From Companilactobacillus pabuli (GTDB lineage: Bacteria; Bacillota; Bacilli; Lactobacillales; Lactobacillaceae), in NCBI RefSeq assembly GCF_014058425.1, contig NZ_CP049366.1:1674001-1738000 (forward strand): 64,000 bases of DNA, given 5' to 3'. Shown here one piece after another: positions 56,432 through 64,000 of the stretch (position 1 is its first letter; each line of letters starts with the position of its first letter). A model generated the notes under the pieces. It did not search any database and was not told the DNA's origin. It saw only the letters and a list, made by a program, of their open reading frames with translations. Position numbers and translations under genes: made by a program.

Positions 56432-58933
56432 TTATTTTTGATGAGTTAGAGTTTTTTTATTTTCTGGTTTAGCAATATTGATTGTTAGCTTGCCCTTCTT
56501 AGAACCAACCTTGATCGTATCACCAGCATTAACTTTACCCATTAAGAGTTGTTCACTGACTGGATCTTCAATTTCTCTTTGGATGGTTCTTCTCATTGGA
56601 CGAGCACCATATTCTGGATTGTAGCCATCTTTAACTAAATCACTGTAAGCTGTTGGAGAAATTACTAGCTTGATATCTCTTTCGGCCAAGCGTTTTTCAA
56701 GATTGCTACTCATAATCTTAGCAATTGCTTTAAGTTGTTCTTTGTTCAAAGCCTTGAAGACGATTGTTTCATCAACACGGTTCAAGAATTCTGGACGGAA
56801 GAACTTCTTCATTTCAGCATCGATACGTTCTTGCATTTCTTTGAAGTCATCGTGAACGTCTTTAGCACCAAAGCCAACTTCTTTTTCTTCATTCAAGGCT
56901 CTAGCACCTAAGTTAGAAGTCATAATGATAATTGTATTTCTAAAGTCGACTTTACGTCCCTTGGCATCAGTTAAGATACCGTCATCGAGGACTTGCAATA
57001 AGATATTGAAGACGTCAGGATGAGCTTTTTCAACTTCATCTAGTAAAACAACTGAATAAGGTTCATTTCTAACCTTCTCAGTCAATTGTCCACCTTCATC
57101 GAAACCAACGTAGCCTGGAGCTGAACCAATCAATTTAGAAGTACTGTACTGTTCCATGTATTCAGACATATCAACACGAATCATATTGTCTTCTGAACCA
57201 AACATAACTTCGGCGATTGACTTAGCCAATTCAGTCTTACCTACACCAGTAGGTCCTAAGAACATAAATGAACCGATTGGACGATTTGGATCTTTCATAC
57301 CACTTCTAGCACGACGAATAGCACGAGATACGGCACTGATAGCAGTATCTTGACCAATAACACGCTTGTGGAGTTCTTTTTCAAGGTTAAGTAATTTCTC
57401 ACTTTCCTTACGAGTAATTTGTTTAACTGGAACTCCAGTCCACTCAGCGATTACTTCGGCAATGTCGTCAGCTGTAACTACTGGTTTCTTGCTAGTAGAT
57501 TTCTTATTCTTGAGTTTAGCAAGTTGTGCTTGAACGTTTTGTTCTTCTTCACGAATCTTAGCAGCCTTCTCAAAGTCTTGATCTAAGATAGCATTGTTCT
57601 TATCGTTGATCAATTGCATGGATTGATCAGTCAATTCTTCTAACTTATTATTCTTAGATACATTGTGGATTCTAACTTTAGCAGAAGCTTCATCCATCAA
57701 GTCAATGGCCTTATCAGGCAAGAAACGATTTGTTAGATAACGAGTTGAGAGACGAACAGCTGCTTCAACTGCTTCGTCAGAAATAGTTAAACCATGATGT
57801 TGTTCATATCTAGGACGTAAGCCTTCTAGAATCTTAACAGAATCCTTAGCACTAGGTTCTTCAACATAAACCTTAGCAAAACGACGTTCCAAGGCAGTAT
57901 CTTTTTCAATGTATTTTTGATATTCATTTGAAGTTGTGGCACCAATCAATTGCAATTCACCACGAGCTAATGCTGGCTTCAAAATATTAGAAGCATCAAT
58001 AGCACCTTCAGCACCACCGGCACCAATCAAGGTATGCAATTCATCAATGAATAAAATTACGTGCTTATCTTCATAAATTTCTTGAATAATTTTTTTAAGT
58101 CGATCTTCAAACTCACCACGATACTTAGTACCGGCAACTAATGAACCCATATCAAGCATCATGATACGTTTGTTTTGCATATCAAAAGGAACTTCCTTTT
58201 TGACAATGCTAATAGCTAACCCTTCAGCGATAGCAGTTTTACCAACACCAGGTTCACCTACTAAAACAGGATTATTCTTAGTACGACGACTAAGGATTTG
58301 GATAGTTCTTTCAACTTCTTTTTGACGACCAATGACAGGATCGATTTGATTGTCTTTAGCCATCTTCGTCAAGTCACGAGCTAAGGAATCAAGTGTTGGT
58401 GTACCACCTTTGCCCTTAGCTTGTCCTTGAGTCTTTCTTTGTTTATCGGATAAATTGGCTGCAAAACCACGACGAGCTGCCTTGTTGGACATTCCCATCT
58501 TAGAAAGAAGCAATGATTTGGTTTTAGCCAAACTAAGTCCTAAGTTAACCAAAATTCTATTCGCTAAATTATCAGCGTCATCAAGAATTGCTAACAAAAT
58601 GTGTTCTGTTCCGACACGATTTGACTTGTATACGTCAGAAACTTCTTGGGCTGCACTTAAAATCAATTGTCCCTTAGGAGAATATGGTAGGTAAATTCCT
58701 TTAGCAGTATTAGATGAGACATCCCCATAACCTGTCAGATGTTCAATCTCCTCTTCAACATCTCGATCACTTACAGCTAGATCTCTCAAAGTAATACCGG
58801 CAATACCATCATTTTCCATTGTTAGACCAAGTAAAATATGCTCAGTTCCAACAGCATTGTGATGAAATGCTTTAGCACGTTCTTGAGCTAAAACAAGTGC
58901 ATTCTTGGCGCTTTCGGTAAATACTTTGTCCAT
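56432..58933 (-). CDS. clpC: ATP-dependent Clp protease ATP-binding subunit ClpC
   Basis: Hsp100 unfoldase of 833 residues that feeds ClpP. Two Clp_N repeats fill about 1-145. The first AAA domain has Walker [10 protein letters not shown] and Walker B ILFIDE. A middle UVR-like segment ([19 protein letters not shown]) is diagnostic for ClpC. The second AAA domain has GPTGVGKTE and VLLDEVEKA, followed by the C-terminal small domain. No ctsR or mcsAB genes precede it, unlike Bacillus. Confidence 0.96.
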   Translation of the reverse strand: MDKVFTESAKNALVLAQERAKAFHHNAVGTEHILLGLTMENDGIAGITLRDLAVSDRDVEEEIEHLTGYGDVSSNTAKGIYLPYSPKGQLILSAAQEVSDVYKSNRVGTEHILLAILDDADNLANRILVNLGLSLAKTKSLLLSKMGMSNKAARRGFAANLSDKQRKTQGQAKGKGGTPTLDSLARDLTKMAKDNQIDPVIGRQKEVERTIQILSRRTKNNPVLVGEPGVGKTAIAEGLAISIVKKEVPFDMQNKRIMMLDMGSLVAGTKYRGEFEDRLKKIIQEIYEDKHVILFIDELHTLIGAGGAEGAIDASNILKPALARGELQLIGATTSNEYQKYIEKDTALERRFAKVYVEEPSAKDSVKILEGLRPRYEQHHGLTISDEAVEAAVRLSTRYLTNRFLPDKAIDLMDEASAKVRIHNVSKNNKLEELTDQSMQLINDKNNAILDQDFEKAAKIREEEQNVQAQLAKLKNKKSTSKKPVVTADDIAEVIAEWTGVPVKQITRKESEKLLNLEKELHKRVIGQDTAISAVSRAIRRARSGMKDPNRPIGSFMFLGPTGVGKTELAKSIAEVMFGSEDNMIRVDMSEYMEQYSTSKLIGSAPGYVGFDEGGQLTEKVRNEPYSVVLLDEVEKAHPDVFNILLQVLDDGILTDAKGRKVDFRNTIIIMTSNLGARALNEEKEVGFGAKDVHDDFKEMQERIDAEMKKFFRPEFLNRVDETIVFKALNKEQLKAIAKIMSSNLEKRLAERDIKLVISPTAYSDLVKDGYNPEYGARPMRRTIQREIEDPVSEQLLMGKVNAGDTIKVGSKKGKLTINIAKPENKKTLTHQK

Positions 58934-58969
58934 TAACGTTACCTCTACTTTTTAAGTGTCTGTTTAGAA

Positions 58970-58997
58970 AGTATAATTGTGTTTTCAAAAAAAGCAA
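58970..58997 (-). promoter_or_regulatory. Putative promoter of clpC
   Basis: Minus-strand -35 TTGCTT (58992-58997) and -10 TATACT (58970-58975), spacer 16 bp. In the gap 58934-59136 I see neither the CtsR repeat GGTCAAA nor a CIRCE inverted repeat. Confidence 0.5.
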
Positions 58998-59136
58998 TTA
59001 ATTTAACTTATTCACTTCAAATTAATAATAATATTCAATTACCTTACTAATAATTGTTCTCAATTAGAATCCTAACACATTCCTGAAGTTAATATAGGAA
59101 TTTTAGATTGCCTTTTTGAACAATTCTTAGAGAACG

Positions 59137-59180
59137 AAAAAAGGTAATCAATTCTTTATCAGAATTAATTACCCTTTTTT
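59137..59180. terminator. Terminator after the tRNA cluster
   Basis: AAAAAAGGTAAT-CA-ATTCT pairs with AGAAT-TA-ATTACCCTTTTTT around TTATC; T runs occur on both sides. Confidence 0.8.
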
Positions 59181-59197
59181 ACTTTCAAATTCTCTGA

Positions 59198-59269
59198 AGC
59201 GGAAGACGGGATTCGAACCCGCGACCCCCACCATGGCAAGGTGATGTTCTACCACTGAACTACTTCCGC
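59198..59269 (-). tRNA. tRNA-Gly (GCC)
   Basis: A 72-nt cloverleaf: acceptor GCGGAAG/CTTCCGC, anticodon loop TTGCCAT with anticodon GCC, T-loop GGTTCGAAT. CCA is not encoded. Confidence 0.95.
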
Positions 59270-59279
59270 ATTATGTAAA

Positions 59280-59352
59280 TGCCGACTAGAGGATTCGAAC
59301 CTCCGACCCCCTGTTTACAAGACAGATGCTCTGCCAACTGAGCTAAGTCGGC
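59280..59352 (-). tRNA. tRNA-Thr (TGT)
   Basis: A 73-nt cloverleaf: acceptor GCCGACT/AGTCGGC, anticodon loop CTTGTAA with anticodon TGT, T-loop GGTTCGAAT. CCA is not encoded. Confidence 0.95.
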
Positions 59353-59414
59353 ATTATGCCAAACAACATTTAACATAATACACATAAATCAATCTTTTTG
59401 CAAGACTAATTTAA

Positions 59415-59497
59415 TACGGGTGAAAGGACTTGAACCTTCATGTCCAAAGGACACTAGAACCTAAATCTAGCGCGTCTGCCAATTCCGCCACACCCGC
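59415..59497 (-). tRNA. tRNA-Leu (TAG)
   Basis: An 83-nt class II tRNA with a long variable arm (TGTCCTTTGGACA); acceptor GCGGGTG/CACCCGT with a terminal G-U pair, anticodon TAG. Confidence 0.94.
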
Positions 59498-59533
59498 AAA
59501 AAACTTAATAAATCCACTAAGCATTTTGCTTAA

Positions 59534-59606
59534 TGGAGGATACAGGGATCGAACCTGTGACCTCCTGCTTGTAAGGCAGATGCTCTCCCAGCTGAGCTAA
59601 TCCTCC
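59534..59606 (-). tRNA. tRNA-Val (TAC)
   Basis: A 73-nt cloverleaf: acceptor GGAGGAT/ATCCTCC, anticodon loop CTTACAA with anticodon TAC, T-loop GGTTCGATC. First gene of the four-tRNA transcript. Confidence 0.95.
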
Positions 59607-59636
59607 ATAGTGTTTCTCGTTTGAAACAACTATATT

Positions 59637-59666
59637 AGTATACCTTTTGCCTATAAAAGTTGTCAA
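59637..59666 (-). promoter_or_regulatory. Promoter of the tRNA cluster
   Basis: Perfect minus-strand -35 TTGACA (59661-59666) and -10 TATACT (59637-59642), spacer 18 bp, about 30 bases before tRNA-Val. Confidence 0.8.
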
Positions 59667-59704
59667 CGAAAATTTTGTATTTTTTTACCTAGACTATGAG
59701 GGTA

Positions 59705-59734
59705 CAAAAAAAGCCAGACCAACGGCCTAGCTTT
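59705..59734 (-). terminator. Terminator of lysS
   Basis: On the minus strand AAAGCTAGGCC pairs with GGTCTGGCTTT (two G-U pairs), followed by a T run. Confidence 0.8.
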
Positions 59735-59741
59735 AGTTTAA

Positions 59742-61307
<1,566 letters not shown>

Positions 61308-62312
61308 CTACTGATTTTTTGTAGATTTCGCTTCTCTTGCTTCATAACTTTCAACAAATTGATCTAGCGTATCGAACACTGCTTGCATGGAGTCTTCTTC
61401 CATTACTTTAGCACGAGTTCTAACTGCACGGGGAATCCCCTTTAGATAATATGCTGCTTGTTGACGAAATTCTGGAACACCAACATGCTCACCTTTTAAG
61501 TCTACCAGACGTTGGAGTTGAAGTTTAGCTATATTAATTTTTTCTGCCACAGTTGGTTCTGGCAAAAGCTCGCCAGTTTCCAAATAGTGGTTCATAGCAT
61601 TCAATCTCCACAAGTTACCCAAGACTGCTCGTCCAACCATCACTGCATCGGCTCCAACTTGATCTAACATGTATTTAGCATCTTGTGGCGTTTTAACATC
61701 ACCATTTCCCATAAAAGGGATTGAAATTCGTTGGGCTACTTCATGTAGAAGTTCCCAATCAGAATGTCCAGAATACATTTGAGCTTTGGTTCGACCATGC
61801 ATGGCAATAGCACTGGCACCAGCTTCTTGAGCCGCCAAAGCATTTTCAACAGCTAAGATATGATCACTATCCCAGCCAGTGCGCATTTTTACGGTCAACG
61901 GCTTGTCAATTGCTGAACTGACTGCTTTAACTGCCTTGTATAACTTGTCAGGATCTTGTAACCATGTAGAACCAGCACCTGTTTTAGTAACTTTCTTGAC
62001 CGGACATCCCATATTAATATCAATAATATCAGCACCAGTATTCTCAGCCACAAATCTAGCCGCATTGACTAAGGTTTCTGTATTGCCTCCAAAAACTTGA
62101 ATGCTTACGGGATGTTCCTTGGGATCGACGAAAAGCATGCCTAAAGTTTTAGCATTATGATATTTGATACCTTCGCCACTGATCATTTCACAAACGACCA
62201 GACCGGCGCCAAATTCTCTTGCTGTCACCCGAAAGGCTGAATTAGTAACACCCGCCATTGGGGCAACGACGATTTGGTTTGGTATCGTCACATTGCCTAT
62301 TTTCCATTCCAT
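61308..62312 (-). CDS. dusB: tRNA-dihydrouridine synthase
   Basis: FMN enzyme of 334 residues that reduces uridines in the tRNA D-loop. Blocks are APMAGVTNSAFRVTAREFGA, the catalytic cysteine in INMGCPVKKVTKTGAGS, KMRTGWDSDH, MGNGDVKTPQDA and VGRAVLGNLW. The ATG at 62312 has AGAGGT upstream; an ATA/ATG extension to 62330 lacks a site. The order hslO-dusB-lysS is conserved in Firmicutes. Confidence 0.94.
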   Translation of the reverse strand: MEWKIGNVTIPNQIVVAPMAGVTNSAFRVTAREFGAGLVVCEMISGEGIKYHNAKTLGMLFVDPKEHPVSIQVFGGNTETLVNAARFVAENTGADIIDINMGCPVKKVTKTGAGSTWLQDPDKLYKAVKAVSSAIDKPLTVKMRTGWDSDHILAVENALAAQEAGASAIAMHGRTKAQMYSGHSDWELLHEVAQRISIPFMGNGDVKTPQDAKYMLDQVGADAVMVGRAVLGNLWRLNAMNHYLETGELLPEPTVAEKINIAKLQLQRLVDLKGEHVGVPEFRQQAAYYLKGIPRAVRTRAKVMEEDSMQAVFDTLDQFVESYEAREAKSTKNQ

Positions 62313-62382
62313 ACGTTTACCTCTGATCATTCAACTACAACGTCAAATAATAACAAATTATCTATTGACATGGCAAATATGA

Positions 62383-63264
62383 TTAACCTTGTTGGGCAAT
62401 AATTTCTTTTAGATCGGCTTCACTAAATTGATATTTGTTACCACAGAATTTGCAAACTGCTTCAGCACCATGATTTTCTTTGATCATATTCTCTAATTCT
62501 GATTTTTGTAAGGTTGCTAATGATTTAGAAAATCTTTCTTTAGAACAATCGCATTTGAATCCAACTGGCATTTCTTCCAAATACTTCATTTCAATACCAT
62601 TCATGACTTTTTCCATGATGTCCTTGTTGCTCAAACCTTCATTCAGCAATGTTGACAAATTAGGAATAGTCTTCAGATTAGCTTCAATTTTGGCAATATC
62701 TTTATCACTTGCACCAGGAAGTGTTTGGACCAAGAAGCCACCAGCTGCACCAACAGTTTCATTAGGTGTCACAAAAACTGAAACACCAATTGCTGAAGGA
62801 ATTTGTTCAGATTTGGCCATATAGTAAGCAAAGTCCATACCGATTTCTCCTGAAACCAAAGGAACTGAACCAGTAAAAGGAGCTTTTAGATGTAAGTCTT
62901 TAGTAATGCTCAAAGTACCGTCTGTTCCAACAGCTGCCTTGACATTAATATGACCGTCTTCTCTAGCCTTCAAACTGATATGTGGGTTAGTAATATAACC
63001 TTTGACATAACCTTTAGCGTTAGCATCGACCACAATTGCACCAACTGGGCCATTGCCTTGAATACGAGTTGTTAATACTTCGTCTTCTTTCAAAGTTGAC
63101 GTTGCAACAAGCATTGAACCAATCAAAGTTCTTCCAAGAGCAGCACTAGAATTTCTCCAAGTGTCGTGTCTTTTTTGAGCTTCTTGAACGGTTTGTGTGG
63201 CATTAACAACGTAAGCTCTAAACTTACCGTTAGTTGAAACAGCTTTTGTTAATGTATCTGTCAT
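62383..63264 (-). CDS. hslO: Hsp33 redox-regulated chaperone
   Basis: Holdase chaperone of 293 residues, activated by oxidation. The C-terminal zinc switch is present: FKCDCSKERF (CxC) and AVCKFCGNKY (CxxC). Released zinc and disulfide formation unfold the linker and expose the client site. GGAGG precedes the ATG. It lies directly after ftsH with a terminator between. Confidence 0.95.
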   Translation of the reverse strand: MTDTLTKAVSTNGKFRAYVVNATQTVQEAQKRHDTWRNSSAALGRTLIGSMLVATSTLKEDEVLTTRIQGNGPVGAIVVDANAKGYVKGYITNPHISLKAREDGHINVKAAVGTDGTLSITKDLHLKAPFTGSVPLVSGEIGMDFAYYMAKSEQIPSAIGVSVFVTPNETVGAAGGFLVQTLPGASDKDIAKIEANLKTIPNLSTLLNEGLSNKDIMEKVMNGIEMKYLEEMPVGFKCDCSKERFSKSLATLQKSELENMIKENHGAEAVCKFCGNKYQFSEADLKEIIAQQG

Positions 63265-63281
63265 ATTTATTTCCTCCGTTC

Positions 63282-63311
63282 AAAAAAGCGACTCCATAAG
63301 AGTCGCTTTTT
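63282..63311 (-). terminator. Terminator of ftsH
   Basis: GCGACTC pairs with GAGTCGC around a short loop, with A and T runs; it is perfectly symmetrical and lies in the 56-base gap between ftsH and hslO. Confidence 0.85.
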
Positions 63312-63320
63312 CTTATATTA

Positions 63321-64000
63321 TTAATTATCACTATTATTATCTTTATTGCTATCTGAATTACTATCAGAATTTTCTGTTGAATCGTTTGTATCAGATGAAT
63401 CATTCTTTGGTTGATCATCTTTTTCAGAAGGGAATGTAGTGTCATCAGCAGTTGTTTCTGACTTGGCATTTTCCTCTTTGTTTGATTCTTCAGCTTTTTG
63501 TTTGGCAGCATCTTTTGCTTCAGCAGCTTTCTTAGCTTCTTCAAAAGTAGCAGCACTTTCACTTGGGAATTCTTGGTTAGCATCATTAGCAGGCATCTTA
63601 CCTGTCTTGTACAAGCTCAAGATTTCCTTTTCATCAAGTGTTTCGTACTTCAACAAGGCCTCGGCAATAATCTTATGTTGTTCACGATGTGTTTCAAGAA
63701 TTTCTCGAGCACGTTCGTGATCTTCATCGATAATGCGTTTAACTTCTTGGTCGATAGCTTTGGCAGTGTCTTCAGAGTATGAAGGCAATTGACGATAGTT
63801 ACCACCACTGAATGGTTGTCCATTCTTTTCAAGTTGAACAGTACCAAGCTTGTCTGTCATACCATATTCAGTAACCATAGTACGAGCAATTTGAGTAGCT
63901 TGCTCAAAGTCATTTGAAGCACCGGATGATGGTTGACCAACGATTAACTCTTCAGCCGTACGTCCACCAAGCAAACCAGTAATTTGTTCATTTAATTCTT
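63321..64000 (-). CDS. ftsH: ATP-dependent zinc metalloprotease FtsH (C-terminal part)
   Basis: Membrane AAA protease; only the last 226 residues are in the window, and the 5' end runs past base 64000. Visible protease-domain blocks are [40 protein letters not shown] and [12 protein letters not shown]. The HExxH motif lies outside. The last 85 residues are a low-complexity tail rich in Ala, Lys, Glu, Ser, Asp and Asn ([20 protein letters not shown]). Confidence 0.94.
   Translation of the reverse strand, partial: ELNEQITGLLGGRTAEELIVGQPSSGASNDFEQATQIARTMVTEYGMTDKLGTVQLEKNGQPFSGGNYRQLPSYSEDTAKAIDQEVKRIIDEDHERAREILETHREQHKIIAEALLKYETLDEKEILSLYKTGKMPANDANQEFPSESAATFEEAKKAAEAKDAAKQKAEESNKEENAKSETTADDTTFPSEKDDQPKNDSSDTNDSTENSDSNSDSNKDNNSDN

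Noticed and set aside
59198-59606. Integration site of a mobile element at the tRNA cluster
   Set aside because: All four tRNAs are intact, no repeated tRNA 3' end was seen nearby, and the flanking genes are conserved core genes.

Overview
The window is about 64 kb of chromosome from a low-GC Gram-positive bacterium, most likely a member of the Lactobacillaceae. The evidence is the gene order ftsH-hslO-dusB-lysS-tRNAs-clpC-rpoB-rpoC-(comC)-rpsL-rpsG-fusA-rpsJ...rplQ-ecfA1A2T-truA-rplM-rpsI, many TTG and GTG starts behind strong GGAGG ribosome binding sites, and surface proteins with WxL, MucBP and SLAP-type domains. A Companilactobacillus-like species is a guess from overall feel, not a demonstrated identity. 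No transposase, integrase, phage gene or CRISPR array was recognised.

Left part (1-24 kb), accessory and metabolic genes. A homoserine kinase tail meets an AraC-type regulator tail to tail. The regulator is divergent from an esterase plus PTS EIIBC operon, followed by a DeoR-type regulator and a HAD phosphatase. On the minus strand, fumC and a soluble fumarate reductase overlap by 11 bases and form a malate/fumarate-to-succinate module. Next come a GH65 glycoside phosphorylase and a YfcC-type transporter whose promoter carries a cre box. A zinc-free S14 paralogue with a 37-codon downstream gene sits behind a Zur-box-like site. Divergent from it is a MarR regulator with a Met/His-rich tail and two perfect 12-bp operators, co-directional with an ABC exporter. 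Then follow a secreted lectin/WxL protein without a normal start codon, a macrodomain protein plus Cof-type phosphatase, a YdcF-like membrane protein, a large SLAP/MucBP surface protein, an unknown 153-aa protein, and a GNAT gene coupled to a small membrane protein gene that is frameshifted in an A7 run.

Middle part (24-42.6 kb), core translation genes, all on the minus strand: rplM-rpsI with its own promoter and probable L13 leader, truA, the ECF energy-coupling module, and the complete S10-spc-alpha cluster from rpsJ to rplQ. A GC-rich leader precedes rpsJ. A large branched hairpin closes the cluster after rplQ.

Right part (42.6-64 kb): a CPBP-family membrane protease, the str operon (rpsL-rpsG-fusA, without tuf), comC (prepilin peptidase) overlapping an alpha/beta hydrolase tail to tail, rpoB-rpoC behind a leader with an apparent attenuator, clpC without a recognisable CtsR or CIRCE site, four tRNA genes (Val, Leu, Thr, Gly) from one promoter, lysS, dusB, hslO and the 3' part of ftsH. 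No gene-free stretch exceeds 300 bases; the longest are the leaders of rpsJ, clpC, rpoB and rpsL, each described below.

No single large undescribed system was found. The best leads are the Zur-like S14/small-protein unit, the MarR Met/His-tail regulator with its operators, the frameshifted L7/L12-like membrane protein, the WxL lectin with a non-canonical start, and the rpoB leader attenuator.
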